Source: Halomonas sp. A40-4
GTDB lineage: Bacteria > Pseudomonadota > Gammaproteobacteria > Pseudomonadales > Halomonadaceae
Assembly (NCBI RefSeq): GCF_015767635.1
Contig: NZ_CP065230.1
Location: 2,294,001-2,358,000 of the forward strand
Length of the DNA stretch: 64,000 nt
Reading direction: 5' to 3'
This document shows, in pieces, positions 46,601 through 57,188 of the stretch. The stretch's first letter is position 1, and each line of letters opens with the position of its first letter. The translations under genes were made by a program, and so were the position numbers. The notes below the pieces were generated by a model. The model made no database searches. It was not told the origin of the DNA and worked only from the letters and a program-made list of their open reading frames with translations.

Positions 46601-47547
46601 TCTCGTTTGCGCGCAGCACGCATGACCGCACTTCGGGCACGCGGGTTCTCGGCCACTTCGGCATCGCTCGGCCGTTTTCCTTTACCCAACGCCTCGAGAC
46701 GACGACTCAACTGGTCATCACGAATCGGCACGCCCTTGGGTAGATGTGTATCGCCTCGCACATGATGGCGAATAAAACGCTTGACCCGGCGATCCTCGAG
46801 CGAATGGAAGCTAATAACCACCAAATGCCCCCCCGGCGCCAAGGCCTCGAGGGCAGCCTCAAGCGCGGCATCCAACTGTTCCAACTCGCCGTTTAAATAA
46901 ATCCGCAGGCCCTGAAATGCCTTGGTGGCCGGATGACGGCCTTTTTCCCATGCCGGATGGGCAGCTTTCAGTACGTCGGCCAAGTCCACCGTATGCGTAA
47001 ATGGCGCCTCGGCCCGCCTATTGACGACCGCCCGCGCAAGCCGTTTTCCAAAGCGTTCTTCGCCATAGGCTTTGAATACGTGCGCGATAGTGGCTTCACT
47101 GGCGTGAGCAAGAAATTCCGCGGCGCTTTCCCCTTGACCGGGATCCATACGCATATCCAGAGGGCCATTGCGCATAAAGCTGAAACCCCGCTCAGGGTCA
47201 TCAAGCTGTGGCGATGACACGCCAACATCGAGCAAGACCCCGGCAAGCTTGCCGTGCACACCCTGCTCGCGGGCAACATCGCCCAGCCGGGCAAAGTCGC
47301 GCTGTACCATGGTAAATCGTGAATCGGCGATATCTGCCGCCGCCGACACGGCTTGAGGATCCCGGTCGAGGGCAATCAAGCGACCTAGCTCATTCAAGCG
47401 CGACAAAATGACCCGGGAATGGCCGCCACGGCCAAAGGTGCCATCAAGGTATATGCCATCAGGTTGATGAACGAGGACATCGACAGCGCCGTCCAGTAGC
47501 ACACTGGTATGCTCGAATGGAGCGCTAGCCTGATCAGATGACGGCAT
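46597..47547 (-). CDS. rsmH: 16S rRNA m4C1402 methyltransferase RsmH
   Basis: N4-methylates C1402 of 16S rRNA, partnered by RsmI (2'-O at the same base), which is encoded just upstream. The 316-residue product has [13 protein letters not shown], the SAM-binding [12 protein letters not shown], and the family's [24 protein letters not shown] region (given in part). It starts at the ATG at 47547; an in-frame GTG at 47559 lies inside a 16-bp tandem repeat. It heads the dcw cluster here, since mraZ is missing. Confidence 0.95.
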   Translation of the reverse strand: MPSSDQASAPFEHTSVLLDGAVDVLVHQPDGIYLDGTFGRGGHSRVILSRLNELGRLIALDRDPQAVSAAADIADSRFTMVQRDFARLGDVAREQGVHGKLAGVLLDVGVSSPQLDDPERGFSFMRNGPLDMRMDPGQGESAAEFLAHASEATIAHVFKAYGEERFGKRLARAVVNRRAEAPFTHTVDLADVLKAAHPAWEKGRHPATKAFQGLRIYLNGELEQLDAALEAALEALAPGGHLVVISFHSLEDRRVKRFIRHHVRGDTHLPKGVPIRDDQLSRRLEALGKGKRPSDAEVAENPRARSAVMRAARKRE

Positions 47548-47556
47548 GGTAAAGCT

Positions 47557-47593
47557 CACAGGTAGTCCAGGTCACAGGTAGTCCAGGTCACAG
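47557..47593. repeat. 16-bp tandem repeat in the rsmH leader
   Basis: CACAGGTAGTCCAGGT occurs twice head-to-tail at 47557-47572 and 47573-47588, followed by a 5-bp partial copy (CACAG). It lies directly upstream of rsmH, where MraZ-type operator repeats sit in other genomes, but the unit does not match the known TGGG-type MraZ box. Purpose unknown. Confidence 0.6.
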
Positions 47594-47616
47594 ACAGTAC
47601 ACTCACAGGAGAATGA

Positions 47617-47638
47617 GGGGCATGCCTGGGCATGCCCC
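47617..47638. terminator. Hairpin just downstream of rnpB
   Basis: GGGGCATGCC (47617-47626) pairs exactly with GGCATGCCCC (47629-47638) over a 2-nt centre, about 7 nt after the mature rnpB 3' end. The stem is very GC-rich but has no T-run on the minus strand, so it may be a weak terminator or a processing signal. Confidence 0.5.
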
Positions 47639-47644
47639 GATGAA

Positions 47645-48003
<359 letters not shown>

Positions 48004-48034
48004 GCGGCAAGCATACCAGTGCCCAACGTTCGCC

Positions 48035-48892
48035 TCAATGCTCGCCTTTCATGCCTTGCAAGCGGGCATACCAGGTTTGCTTACGACCGCCGAACAGGCG
48101 GGCAGCAACACTTGCCGCCTGTTTGACACCAATGCCTTCTGCTAGCAACGTCTCAAGCAGGGTGTCGGCGTCAATCGCCTGCTGCTCACTTTGCGCTACC
48201 GGCGGCGAACCTGCGACGATCACGACAAACTCGCCGCGCGCCTGATTCGGATCGCTGGACAACTGCGCCAGCAACGACGACGGCGTACCGTGCAGAAATG
48301 TCTCGAAGGTTTTGGTCAGCTCGCGAGCCAGGACGACCTCGCGGCCTTCCAGCTGTTCATGCAAGGCCTCCAGGGTATGAACGATACGATGCGGGGATTC
48401 GTAAAATACCAGCGTCTCCTCGCGCACCTTCCAAGCCTCCAGCGCCTGTCGTCTCGCGCCGGGCTTAGCAGGCAGAAACCCGCCAAATACAAAGCGATCG
48501 GTAGGCAAGCCGGCTGCAGACAACGCGGTAATCAGTGCGCAGGGGCCAGGTATCGGCACAATATGACGATTACGCGCGCGCAGTTCACGCACCAATACGA
48601 ACCCCGGGTCGCTGATCAGCGGTGTCCCGGCGTCGCTGATCAAGGCAATATCCTCCCCCGCTTCAAGGTAGCGATCCAGGCTATCGACCCGTCGCGCTTC
48701 ATTGTGCTCGTGCAACGATACCATCGGCTTATTCAAGCCCAGATGCGACAGCAAGCGGGCGCTGTGACGAGTATCCTCAGCGGCAACGCGGGCCACCTCA
48801 CCCAGCAGTCGCACGGCGCGGGCAGAAAGATCATCCAAATTCCCAATCGGCGTGGCGACCACGTACAATGTACCCGGCGGTGTATGTGTCAT
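48035..48892 (-). CDS. rsmI: 16S rRNA 2'-O-ribose C1402 methyltransferase RsmI
   Basis: Methylates the 2'-OH of C1402, complementing RsmH. The 285-residue product has LYVVATPIGNLDDLSARAV at the N-terminus, ISDAGTPLISDPG for SAM binding, and the C-terminal helical domain ending LYARLQ-type residues (WYARLQGMK). The ATG at 48892 follows GGGAG with 5-nt spacing, so the TTG-initiated extension to 48904 is rejected. Divergent from lpoA, the standard arrangement. Confidence 0.95.
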   Translation of the reverse strand: MTHTPPGTLYVVATPIGNLDDLSARAVRLLGEVARVAAEDTRHSARLLSHLGLNKPMVSLHEHNEARRVDSLDRYLEAGEDIALISDAGTPLISDPGFVLVRELRARNRHIVPIPGPCALITALSAAGLPTDRFVFGGFLPAKPGARRQALEAWKVREETLVFYESPHRIVHTLEALHEQLEGREVVLARELTKTFETFLHGTPSSLLAQLSSDPNQARGEFVVIVAGSPPVAQSEQQAIDADTLLETLLAEGIGVKQAASVAARLFGGRKQTWYARLQGMKGEH

Positions 48893-49002
48893 CGTGACTC
48901 CCAATTCGTCAATGGCTTGCCCCTCGGTACGCTATGCTTGTGCAATAGTCGCCAAATCGTTGACAAGCAGCGACGGCGCAAATGGAAACTAAGGAAGGAT
49001 AC

Positions 49003-50532
49003 ATGAAACAGTCATTACGTGGCTTTCTTGCCGCTACGCTCATGGCGCTTTTCGTTGCGGGCTGTGCGACACAGCCCCCCGGCGTCGTTGATCGAGTACC
49101 CGACGAGGACCCTGGTCGCCTGCTTAGCCAGGCGGAAGAACAGGCCCCGGAAGAAGCAGCCAGAACGCGCCTAGAGGCGGCCAATATTTTTGCCCGCCAG
49201 GGCCAACGCGAAAATGCCTTTGAGGCGGCTGACAACATTGACGAACAAGCGCTGTCCGAAGCAAACCGGGTTCGCTGGGCACTCCTTTTTTCCGAGTTAG
49301 CCCGCGCACTCAATGAACCTGACAGCGTCTTGCGCGCCACCCAGGTGCTTGATGACGAGTTGCCGATGCAGGCCGACCAGCAGCGCACGCTTGAAGACCG
49401 CCAGCGCTGGGCTCGCGAAGCGCTCGACAAACCCGATCCGGAACGCTTTGCACTGCCTGAACTCGAAGGCGAAACGATCAACCGTATCGTCGTGGCACTC
49501 CCCGAATCCGGCGCGCTCAGCAGCGTCGCCGAGACCATTGCCTCCGCCATGCGCCGCCATCACGACATCACCGGCGACAATGTACAACTGAGCTTCCTGG
49601 ATGCTTCGCAGTACTCGCTCAACGAGCTTTATGATCGCGCCCAGCAGATGAACACCCAGGTGATGATTGGGCCGCTGGACAAGGAACTGGTCACTCAGCT
49701 TGAACAGCGCGACAGTGTTCCCGTGCCGACATTGGCCCTCAACTACGGGAGTGGCGATCGCAATCAAGCCAAGCGGCTTTTCCAATACGGCCTCTCGGCT
49801 GAAGATGAAGCGCGTCAGGCCGCACGCCGCGCTTGGCAGGATGGCCACCGCCAAATGGCACTTATGGTACCCGATAACAACTGGGGGCAGCGCGTCGGCG
49901 AAGCTTTCTGGAACGAGTGGCATCGCCAGGGAGGCGATATCAGCAACGCAGTGCGCTACAACCCTGACAATCCGGTTTCTGATGCGGTAAAGACAGCCTT
50001 GAACGTTCGCGGTGAGCGCGCCCAGTTGAATGATATTGATGCCCTCTTCCTACTCGCGCTACCTGACTATGCTCGCCAGGTGCCGCCCACCATGGATTAC
50101 TACTACGCGCCCGATCTTCCCATCTATGCCACTTCCCACCTTCACGAAGGACGGGGTCAGACGCGCCTTGACCAGGACCTCAATGACGTCATGTTCATGG
50201 ACATCCCCTGGCAAATTCCTGATGCCGCCGTGGGTGGTGAAGAAGTACTGCCTTTCTACGACAGCTACCAGCGCCTCCGGGAAGAGCCCGATGCCTCGAT
50301 GTTCCGATTAATGGCCATGGGTGTCGATGCCTATGAAATTGCCACAAGCCTGTCTGATTTTTCTGCACTGGAAGGCTTTGATGGCAGCACAGGCAAGCTG
50401 TTTCTCACCGGTGACGGCAGGATCTATCGCGAGCTGCCCTGGGCCAAGTTCCAGAACGGGACACCTGTGCCGATTTTAATCCCGGGCTTGATGAGCAATG
50501 AAGAAGACAACGACGCAAGCGATGACGACTAG
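49003..50532 (+). CDS. lpoA: Outer-membrane lipoprotein LpoA, PBP1a activator
   Basis: Lipoprotein that reaches through the periplasm to activate the peptidoglycan synthase PBP1a. The 509-residue product has a signal peptide with lipobox LFVAGC (Cys about 25), an N-terminal TPR-like helical region (residues 30-160) and a C-terminal periplasmic-binding-protein fold (IVVALPESGALSSVAETI onward). The ATG at 49003 follows AAGGAAGGA; an in-frame ATG at 48982 is less likely. The acidic tail ends EEDNDASDDD. Start of a conserved lpoA-yraN-diaA-dolP operon. Confidence 0.93.
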   Translation: MKQSLRGFLAATLMALFVAGCATQPPGVVDRVPDEDPGRLLSQAEEQAPEEAARTRLEAANIFARQGQRENAFEAADNIDEQALSEANRVRWALLFSELARALNEPDSVLRATQVLDDELPMQADQQRTLEDRQRWAREALDKPDPERFALPELEGETINRIVVALPESGALSSVAETIASAMRRHHDITGDNVQLSFLDASQYSLNELYDRAQQMNTQVMIGPLDKELVTQLEQRDSVPVPTLALNYGSGDRNQAKRLFQYGLSAEDEARQAARRAWQDGHRQMALMVPDNNWGQRVGEAFWNEWHRQGGDISNAVRYNPDNPVSDAVKTALNVRGERAQLNDIDALFLLALPDYARQVPPTMDYYYAPDLPIYATSHLHEGRGQTRLDQDLNDVMFMDIPWQIPDAAVGGEEVLPFYDSYQRLREEPDASMFRLMAMGVDAYEIATSLSDFSALEGFDGSTGKLFLTGDGRIYRELPWAKFQNGTPVPILIPGLMSNEEDNDASDDD

Positions 50533-50893
50533 CTCGAAGACGGCACGAGCGCGCGGGCAAGCCATTGAGCAGCTTGCCGCGCAATGGCTGCAGCAGCAGG
50601 GACTGCGCTTAATCGCCAGTAATCACCATGTTAAAGGCGGTGAGCTTGACCTGATCATGGAAGATGCGGATATTCTGGTTTTTGTAGAGGTCAAACATCG
50701 CAAATCGAGCCGCTACGGGCATCCTCTCGAGTCCGTAACGGCTCAGAAACAGCAGCGGCTTATCCGGGCCGCACGCCTTTATTTGGCCTCCAGGCGACAC
50801 CCGTCAGCGTGTCGTTTTGATGTTATCGCCATGACCGGCATGCCCCCTCAGATGGAAGTCGAGTGGGTAAAAGCCGCTTTTGATGCCTTTTGA
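50498..50893 (+). CDS. yraN: YraN / UPF0102 family protein
   Basis: Endonuclease-fold protein of unknown function. The 131-residue product has the family's GGELDLIMED and FVEVKHRKSSRYGHP segments, which match a restriction-endonuclease-like active site (Glu, Asp, ExK). It overlaps the end of lpoA by 35 bp if the ATG at 50498 is used, or by 11 bp from the ATG at 50522; the second may be the true start. Always found between lpoA and diaA. Confidence 0.88.
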   Translation: MKKTTTQAMTTSSKTARARGQAIEQLAAQWLQQQGLRLIASNHHVKGGELDLIMEDADILVFVEVKHRKSSRYGHPLESVTAQKQQRLIRAARLYLASRRHPSACRFDVIAMTGMPPQMEVEWVKAAFDAF

Positions 50894-51502
<609 letters not shown>

Positions 51503-51536
51503 CCCCGCCCTGCCGAAAATGAAAAGGAACCTATCA

Positions 51537-52121
51537 ATGACTCCAAACCTCTCAGCCTCACGTTTTTCTCGTTTGTTAATGGCCGCCACCCTGGGTGCCA
51601 GTATTCTGCTCGCAGGTTGCGCGACCAATACCGCTGTCGATGCTTCAAATTACGGTCAACGTGGCGAAGATGTCGTTGCCATTGACGAAACAATTGAACG
51701 AGAAGTCGGGCGTGCGCTGGACCGAGCTGACGGACGGCTGGGTGACGCTCGCATTCGCCCCCATAGCTTCAATGGCGTCGTGCTGCTGGTAGGCCAAGTG
51801 CCCAGCGAAGAATTGCGCGAGATGGCCGGAAACGTCACCGCTGACTTACGTGGTGTCAATGACGTACACAACGAGCTCACGGTGTCGGCCCGCCTACCCA
51901 GCACCCAACGCTTGACCGACACCTGGCTAACCAGCAATGTTATCGCTCAGCTGGCGACCAATGACCGCATTGACTCTTCAAAGCTCAAGGTCACGACGGA
52001 AAACGCCAGCGTTTACATCATGGGAATGGTGACGCGTGAAGAAGCGGACCGCATCGTCAATACGGCTTCCAACGTGGCCGGCGTCCAGCGGATTGTAAAA
52101 GTCTTCGAGTATATCGACTGA
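51537..52121 (+). CDS. dolP: BON-domain lipoprotein DolP (YraP)
   Basis: Outer-membrane lipoprotein that binds anionic phospholipid at division sites and supports envelope integrity. The 194-residue product has a signal peptide with lipobox LLAGC (Cys about 28) and two tandem BON domains (about 50-115 and 125-194; motifs FNGVVLLVGQVPSEELRE and ENASVYIMGMVTREEADRI). The ATG at 51537 follows AAGGAAC; an open frame from 51480 overlaps diaA and is rejected. Followed by a strong terminator. Confidence 0.93.
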   Translation: MTPNLSASRFSRLLMAATLGASILLAGCATNTAVDASNYGQRGEDVVAIDETIEREVGRALDRADGRLGDARIRPHSFNGVVLLVGQVPSEELREMAGNVTADLRGVNDVHNELTVSARLPSTQRLTDTWLTSNVIAQLATNDRIDSSKLKVTTENASVYIMGMVTREEADRIVNTASNVAGVQRIVKVFEYID

Positions 52122-52140
52122 CCCGACGCGAAAAATAAAT

Positions 52141-52177
52141 GAAAAAGCCTCGCTGTTTTGAACAGCGAGGCTTTTTC
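52141..52177. terminator. Bidirectional terminator between dolP and sspB
   Basis: GAAAAAGCCTCGCTGTT (52141-52157) and AACAGCGAGGCTTTTTC (52161-52177) form a perfect 17-bp stem with a TTG loop and A/T runs on both sides, between convergent genes. Confidence 0.92.
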
Positions 52178-52209
52178 ATTTAGGAAGACTCCGAAGGAAG
52201 TCTATCGCG

Positions 52210-52716
52210 TTACTTCACCACCCGGAGCGATGGTTTTTTCTTGCCGGGCTTATCCTTTGATTCACTGTCTGATTCCGACGTTTTCGTTGGCATTTCCTCA
52301 GAGGAAGAATCCGCCTCACCGGTTGATTCGGTCGCCGCCAATGTTGGCTTGCTTGGCGGAGTGGCTTCGTCTTTCGCCTCTTCCTCGCCCTCGAGCGGAG
52401 TTAATTCCGGCTCGTGACCGAACACCATACCAGCGCCGTTTTCCCGGGCATAAATCGCGATGAGTGCCGGCGTTGGAATCATCACCTGCATGGGCTGCCC
52501 ACCGAAACGCGCATTAAAACCAATGGCCTGGTTTTCCATAAACAGGTCGCGAACCGCTGTAGGCGCAACATTGAGTACGATTTGGCCGTTTTGCACAAAT
52601 TGACGCGGCACTTCAACACCAGGCTGAGTGGCATCCACCACCAGGTGCGGCGTGAGTTCGTTGTCCAACAACCACTCGTAAAGCGCTCGGGCAATATAAG
52701 GACGGCTCGATTTCAT
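52210..52716 (-). CDS. sspB: ClpXP specificity-enhancing factor SspB
   Basis: Adaptor that delivers ssrA-tagged proteins to ClpXP. The 168-residue product has the SspB core (RPYIARALYEWLLDNELTPHLVVDA, in part, and VLNVAPTAVRDLF, then FNARFGG) up to about residue 105. A long acidic, disordered linker (Glu/Ser/Asp) follows, and then the basic ClpX-binding tail PSLRVVK. The ATG follows GGGAGGAG. It lies 53 bp after sspA, the usual sspA-sspB pair. Confidence 0.95.
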   Translation of the reverse strand: MKSSRPYIARALYEWLLDNELTPHLVVDATQPGVEVPRQFVQNGQIVLNVAPTAVRDLFMENQAIGFNARFGGQPMQVMIPTPALIAIYARENGAGMVFGHEPELTPLEGEEEAKDEATPPSKPTLAATESTGEADSSSEEMPTKTSESDSESKDKPGKKKPSLRVVK

Positions 52717-52769
52717 CTCGTCTCGCTCCTCCCAGAGAGAAGGCCCCGCCAGGCGAGGCCTGAGTGGGT

Positions 52770-53396
52770 TCAGGCACGCATCTCTTTTTCACGCTCATTC
52801 AATGCGGCTTTAAATGCGTCTCGCTCGAACACCCGCGACATATAGTTTAATAGCGGCTTTACCTGTTTTTCCGGCAACTCAATATTCAGTGCCGGCAAAC
52901 GCCATAGTATCGGCGCCAGACAGCAGTCCACCAGAGTGAATTCGTCACTCATGAAATACGGCATGTCTTCAAAAATAGGTGAAATGCCGATCAGGCTCTC
53001 GCGCAGCTCTTTACGTGCTTTTTCGGCTTCTTTTTTTCCACCGCTGGTGATTTGTTCGACCATCGGGCACCACTCGCGTTCGATGCGATGCATCCAAAGG
53101 CGGCTCTGCGCACGTGCCACGGGGTAGACAGGCAAGAGTGGTGGATGCGGAAAACGCTCATCCAGGTATTCCATCATGACCTTCGACTCGTAAAGCACCA
53201 GATCACGATCAAGCAGCGTAGGAACGCTATTGTAGGGGTTCAGGTCGGCGAGCTCGTCAGGGACATTCTCGTCGGAGACATCGACGACGTCGACAGCCAC
53301 CCCCTTCTCAGCCAACACAATGCGGACACGATGACTGAAATGATCATCATTACCTGAATAAAAAATCATCGACGACCGTTTGGCCACAACTCCCAT
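52770..53396 (-). CDS. sspA: Stringent starvation protein A SspA
   Basis: Glutathione-transferase-fold protein that binds RNA polymerase and modifies stress and virulence gene expression; it does not bind glutathione. The 208-residue product has a GST N-domain ([38 protein letters not shown]) and an all-helical C-domain with [15 protein letters not shown]. The start at ATG 53396 follows GAGGA; the open frame to 53468 is longer than the family. It is downstream of the petABC terminator. Confidence 0.93.
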   Translation of the reverse strand: MGVVAKRSSMIFYSGNDDHFSHRVRIVLAEKGVAVDVVDVSDENVPDELADLNPYNSVPTLLDRDLVLYESKVMMEYLDERFPHPPLLPVYPVARAQSRLWMHRIEREWCPMVEQITSGGKKEAEKARKELRESLIGISPIFEDMPYFMSDEFTLVDCCLAPILWRLPALNIELPEKQVKPLLNYMSRVFERDAFKAALNEREKEMRA

Positions 53397-53491
53397 GAAA
53401 CCATCCTCGCAACGAATCAATCTTGAATAATAACACGTCCACCCCACCCTTGGGGAAGGCAACGCCATGCATTACGTTAAAGGCTAACACG

Positions 53492-53519
53492 AAAAAGGCG
53501 CACGACTTGACCGTGCGCC
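53492..53519 (-). terminator. Intrinsic terminator after petC
   Basis: On the minus strand GGCGCACG (53519-53512), loop of 7, CGTGCGCC (53504-53497), then five T (53496-53492). It lies 25 bp after the petC stop and separates the bc1 operon from sspA. Confidence 0.88.
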
Positions 53520-53543
53520 CGGGATTGCCCTGAATCAGCGCCT

Positions 53544-54293
53544 TCAATGAATATCGCGCCAATATTCGCGCTTGAGGAGATAGGCAATGACGGCAAAGAT
53601 AAACAAAAAGATGAGCACCTTCGGCGCTAACGCCTGCGCCTGAAGCTTCGAGGGCTCTCCCACATAGGCAAGAAAGTTTGTGAGGTCATAAACCGCCTCT
53701 TCAAACTCCTCTGGCGAGAGCTCGCCCTGACGAGTAATTTCCAACGTATTACAGCCAGTTTCGCTGCCGGAGGTACCTTCTGATGCATCTGCTTCAGGAC
53801 ATACCTTTTCCTGTACACCCTGAAGCGGCTCCAGCACATTGGGCATGGCGACCAGCTCGAATACCGCATTATTAACCCCGGTAGGACGGCTCGGATCCTG
53901 ATAGAAACTGAGTAGATAGGAATACAACCAATCAGTGCCGTGCAGCCTAGCTGACAGTGTCAGGTCAGGGGGCGGCGCACCAAACCAGGTCTCACCGTCT
54001 TCCTCGCTCATTGACGTTTCCATTTGATCGTTGAACGCCATTTCGGAGGAAAAGATGACATTGTCCTCAATAATGTCCCGTGGAATATCCAAATCCTCAG
54101 CGGCGCGCGAAAATCGCTGATACTCAAGCGAGTGGCACCCCATACAATAGTTAACGTAGAGCTTCATGCCATTTTGCAACGACGCCTGATTCTGAAGATC
54201 CGGCTCCATGGAGTGCGGGACACCTGCGCCACCGGCAGCCATTGTGGTCATAGGCACCAGAACAGCAATGAGCGCGATCAGTTGTTTTTTCAT
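53544..54293 (-). CDS. petC: Cytochrome c1 (bc1 complex)
   Basis: Haem c subunit of ubiquinol-cytochrome c reductase. The 249-residue product has a signal peptide (1-20), a single haem-binding CMGCH at 50-54, a likely axial Met in VAMPNVLEPLQG, and one C-terminal transmembrane anchor (KVLIFLFIFAVIAYLL) followed by KREYWRDIH. Two additional Cys (VCPEADA and GCNTLE) in the insert may form a disulfide. Its ATG overlaps the petB TAA by one base. Confidence 0.96.
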   Translation of the reverse strand: MKKQLIALIAVLVPMTTMAAGGAGVPHSMEPDLQNQASLQNGMKLYVNYCMGCHSLEYQRFSRAAEDLDIPRDIIEDNVIFSSEMAFNDQMETSMSEEDGETWFGAPPPDLTLSARLHGTDWLYSYLLSFYQDPSRPTGVNNAVFELVAMPNVLEPLQGVQEKVCPEADASEGTSGSETGCNTLEITRQGELSPEEFEEAVYDLTNFLAYVGEPSKLQAQALAPKVLIFLFIFAVIAYLLKREYWRDIH

Positions 54294-55552
54294 TAGCCTG
54301 TCACCCTTTCCGGAACGGGTTTTGTTCTTTCCAACCGCGTATAGATCGGCATCAACAAGAAATAAGCGAAATAGATCGCCGTACAGACTTGGGCCAATAG
54401 TGTTCGCCCCCCTGTTGAAGGCATTACACCTAGAACACCCAGCGTCACAAAGCTTGCCGCAAACAACGCTAACATCAGCTTGGATATCCAGCCTTTATAG
54501 CGGATCGAACGCACAGGGCTACGATCCAGCCACGGCAGCACAAACATCACGGCAATGGCCGCCCCCATGCACATCACCCCTAAAAACTTAGCCTCCAAAC
54601 CGAAAATCGAGAAGGTAATGGCACGCAAAATCGCGTAAAAGGGCGTGAAATACCACACGGGCGCGATGTGGTCGGGGGTTTGTAACGGATTCGCCGGTTC
54701 AAAGTTGGGTGTTTCAATGAAATACCCACCCCCTTCCGGGAAATAGAAAACCACAATGCAGAACACAAACAGAAAAACGGCAACGCCAACCAGATCCTTA
54801 ACCGTGTAATAAGGATGAAAAGGGATACCATCCCGCGGATTACCGGCTTCATCTTTCTTCTGCTTGATATCAATGCCGTCCGGGTTGTTTGAACCCACTT
54901 CGTGGAGTGCCACAATGTGCAGCACCACCAACGCGAGAATCACAATCGGCAACGCGACCACATGCAAGGCAAAAAAGCGATTCAGCGTGATGCCTGAAAT
55001 CAGGTAGTCGCCACGCACCCACTGCGCCAGATCCGAACCAATAAAGGGAATGGCAGAGAACAGTGAAATAATGACCTGCGCACCCCAGTACGACATTTGC
55101 CCCCAAGGCAGCAGATACCCCATGAAGGCCTCGGCCATCAGGGTCAAATAAATGGCCATGCCGAAAATCCACACCAGCTCTCGGGGGGCTTTGTAGGAGC
55201 CATATAGCAATCCCCGAAACATATGCAGATAGATCACCACAAAGAAGGCTGATGCCCCCGTGGTATGCATATAACGGATAAGCCAGCCCCACTCCACATC
55301 GCGCATAATATATTCAATGGAGTCAAAGGCGCCTTCCGCACTGGGGTTGAAGCTCATGGTAAGCCAGATCCCGGTCAGAATCTGATTGACGAGAACCAAT
55401 AGCGCGAGTGAACCGAAAAAATACCAAAAGTTAAAATTTTTCGGCGCGTAATAGTGCGATAGATGGTCCTGAAAGAACTGCGTTGCCGGAAAGCGGGCGT
55501 CAATCCAGCGCATCAGGCCTCGGGGCGCTTTGGTTTTATTCGAATTACCCAT
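54293..55552 (-). CDS. petB: Cytochrome b (bc1 complex)
   Basis: Integral membrane subunit with two b haems and both quinone sites. The 419-residue product has about eight to nine helices, the haem-ligand histidines (RYMHTTGASAFFVVIYLHMFRG in part; FALHVVALPIVILALVVLH in part), and the Qo-site motif that reads PEGG here in FPEGGGYF. Single-chain (b plus subunit IV) type, as in other proteobacteria. It overlaps the petA stop by 1 bp. Confidence 0.96.
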   Translation of the reverse strand: MGNSNKTKAPRGLMRWIDARFPATQFFQDHLSHYYAPKNFNFWYFFGSLALLVLVNQILTGIWLTMSFNPSAEGAFDSIEYIMRDVEWGWLIRYMHTTGASAFFVVIYLHMFRGLLYGSYKAPRELVWIFGMAIYLTLMAEAFMGYLLPWGQMSYWGAQVIISLFSAIPFIGSDLAQWVRGDYLISGITLNRFFALHVVALPIVILALVVLHIVALHEVGSNNPDGIDIKQKKDEAGNPRDGIPFHPYYTVKDLVGVAVFLFVFCIVVFYFPEGGGYFIETPNFEPANPLQTPDHIAPVWYFTPFYAILRAITFSIFGLEAKFLGVMCMGAAIAVMFVLPWLDRSPVRSIRYKGWISKLMLALFAASFVTLGVLGVMPSTGGRTLLAQVCTAIYFAYFLLMPIYTRLERTKPVPERVTG

Positions 55553-56151
55553 CAGGCCGTCTCCTCATCTTCACCGACAACAATGATGTTATCGCCTTCG
55601 AAACGATAGGGGGGCACTTCCAGATTGGTCGGCGCCGGTACATTGCTGAACACTCGTCCCGCCAAATCAAACCGTGAGCCATGACAGGGACAAAAGAAGC
55701 CACCAGGCCAATCCTCGACGCCAACGCCCGCTGCATCAGGCTCGGGACGATAGACGGGCGAACAACCCAGATGCGTGCAGATACCAATCAGGACACCGAT
55801 TTCCGGGCGTATGGAGCGCATTTGACCGGCAATATAGGAAGGTTGCTGAGACGCTTGAGATTCAGGGTCAGCGAGGCGGTCAGTGGCAAAGGATTCCGTG
55901 CGCTCGATCATTTCGGGCGTTCGGTTGATAATCCAGACGGGTCGCCCTCTCCATTCGACCGTCATACGCTGCCCGGGAGCCAGTTTCGAAACATCGGCCT
56001 TAACAGGCGCCCCTGCCGCACGGGCTCTTGCACTCGGCTGCCAAGCTGACACGAACGGGATTGCAACCCCAACCGCTCCTACTGCGCCGACAACCGTCGT
56101 CGCGCCTACAAGGAAACGCCGCCGCCCCTTGTTAACGCCGTTATTTGCCAT
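55552..56151 (-). CDS. petA: Rieske iron-sulfur protein (bc1 complex)
   Basis: 2Fe-2S subunit that takes the first electron from ubiquinol. The 199-residue product carries a twin-arginine-like N-terminal anchor (GRRRFLVGATT, residues 9-19, then a hydrophobic helix), a flexible hinge, and the cluster motifs C125-T-H127-L-G-C130 and C154-P-C156-H157-G-S. The ATG at 56151 is chosen by homology; the frame extends to 56196. First gene of petABC. Confidence 0.96.
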   Translation of the reverse strand: MANNGVNKGRRRFLVGATTVVGAVGAVGVAIPFVSAWQPSARARAAGAPVKADVSKLAPGQRMTVEWRGRPVWIINRTPEMIERTESFATDRLADPESQASQQPSYIAGQMRSIRPEIGVLIGICTHLGCSPVYRPEPDAAGVGVEDWPGGFFCPCHGSRFDLAGRVFSNVPAPTNLEVPPYRFEGDNIIVVGEDEETA

Positions 56152-56304
56152 ATCCGGCCCCCACTTTTTCCTCACGCAACGCTTAACGTTCCGCAAGAAT
56201 GACTGTTGTTATTTAATGTCTATGTATAAAGTAGTTTAACCAGCGTGCAGTTCGCCAGGCACGCTTAATCAACGTACACCTTGACGGATGATTGTTATAG
56301 CAAA

Positions 56305-56335
56305 AAAAAGCCCAGGCCAATGGCCTGGGCTTTTT
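56305..56335 (-). terminator. Intrinsic terminator after rpsI
   Basis: AAAAAGCCCAGGCC and GGCCTGGGCTTTTT form a 14-bp stem with an AAT loop, 22 bp beyond the rpsI stop. On the minus strand the T-run extends to eight bases (complement of 56302-56309). Confidence 0.92.
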
Positions 56336-56356
56336 CCACAGTATTTGAGCGTCCGA

Positions 56357-56746
56357 TTAACGCTTGGAGAACTGCGGACGACGACGTGCTTTACGCAGGC
56401 CGACTTTCTTACGCTCTACCTGACGTGCATCGCGCGTCACATAACCCGCGGCGCGCAGTGCAGGACGCAGGTCTTCGTTATAATTCATCAGCGCACGGGT
56501 AATACCGTGGCGAATGGCACCGGCTTGTGCTGAACCACCGCCGCCTTCAACCGTGACGTAAACGTCGAACTGGTTGAGGGTTTCGGTCAGTTCTAGCGGC
56601 TGACGCACAACCATACGACCAGTTACACGACCGAAGTAATTGTCGAGTTCACGGTTGTTGACGGTAATTTTGCCGGAACCCGGCTTCATAAAGACGCGGG
56701 CGGTGGAAGTCTTGCGGCGCCCGGTACCGTAATACTGCTGTGTCAT
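56357..56746 (-). CDS. rpsI: 30S ribosomal protein S9
   Basis: Small-subunit protein whose C-terminal tail contacts P-site tRNA. The 129-residue product has [15 protein letters not shown] at the N-terminus, [15 protein letters not shown] in the middle and the conserved basic end [18 protein letters not shown]. Length matches the family (130). It follows rplM by 13 bp. Confidence 0.98.
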   Translation of the reverse strand: MTQQYYGTGRRKTSTARVFMKPGSGKITVNNRELDNYFGRVTGRMVVRQPLELTETLNQFDVYVTVEGGGGSAQAGAIRHGITRALMNYNEDLRPALRAAGYVTRDARQVERKKVGLRKARRRPQFSKR

Positions 56747-56759
56747 GGCGGAGATTTCC

Positions 56760-57188
56760 TCAGATGTTCAGTTCAAGCGGCTGTTGGGCAGCATGCGGAT
56801 GCTCGGCACCAGCGTACACTTTCAACTTGGTGTACATGGCACGGCCAAGCGGGCCTTTGGGCAGCATGCCTTTCACGGCAGACTCAATAATACGCTCGGG
56901 CGCATGGTCGATCATTTTATCGAACGTCATGGAGCGTAGACCGCCCGGGTAACCAGTATGGCGGTAATAGGTCTTGTCCTTCGCCTTGTTGCCGGTCACT
57001 TGGACTTTTTCAGCGTTGATCACCACGATGTAATCGCCGGTATCAACGTGAGGGGTAAATTCGGGCTTGTGCTTACCGCGCAAGCGGCGAGCAATTTCGG
57101 TAGCCAGACGGCCGAGCGTCTTGTCCGTTGCGTCGACAACGTACCAATCGCGCTGGACGGACTGCGGCTTAGCACTGAACGTCTTCAT
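56760..57188 (-). CDS. rplM: 50S ribosomal protein L13
   Basis: Early-assembly large-subunit protein. The 142-residue product, starting [20 protein letters not shown] at the ATG at 57188, has the same length as E. coli L13 and includes [20 protein letters not shown] and [21 protein letters not shown]. An upstream in-frame start at 57200 is rejected. In E. coli L13 represses its own operon; whether that holds here is not visible. Confidence 0.98.
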   Translation of the reverse strand: MKTFSAKPQSVQRDWYVVDATDKTLGRLATEIARRLRGKHKPEFTPHVDTGDYIVVINAEKVQVTGNKAKDKTYYRHTGYPGGLRSMTFDKMIDHAPERIIESAVKGMLPKGPLGRAMYTKLKVYAGAEHPHAAQQPLELNI

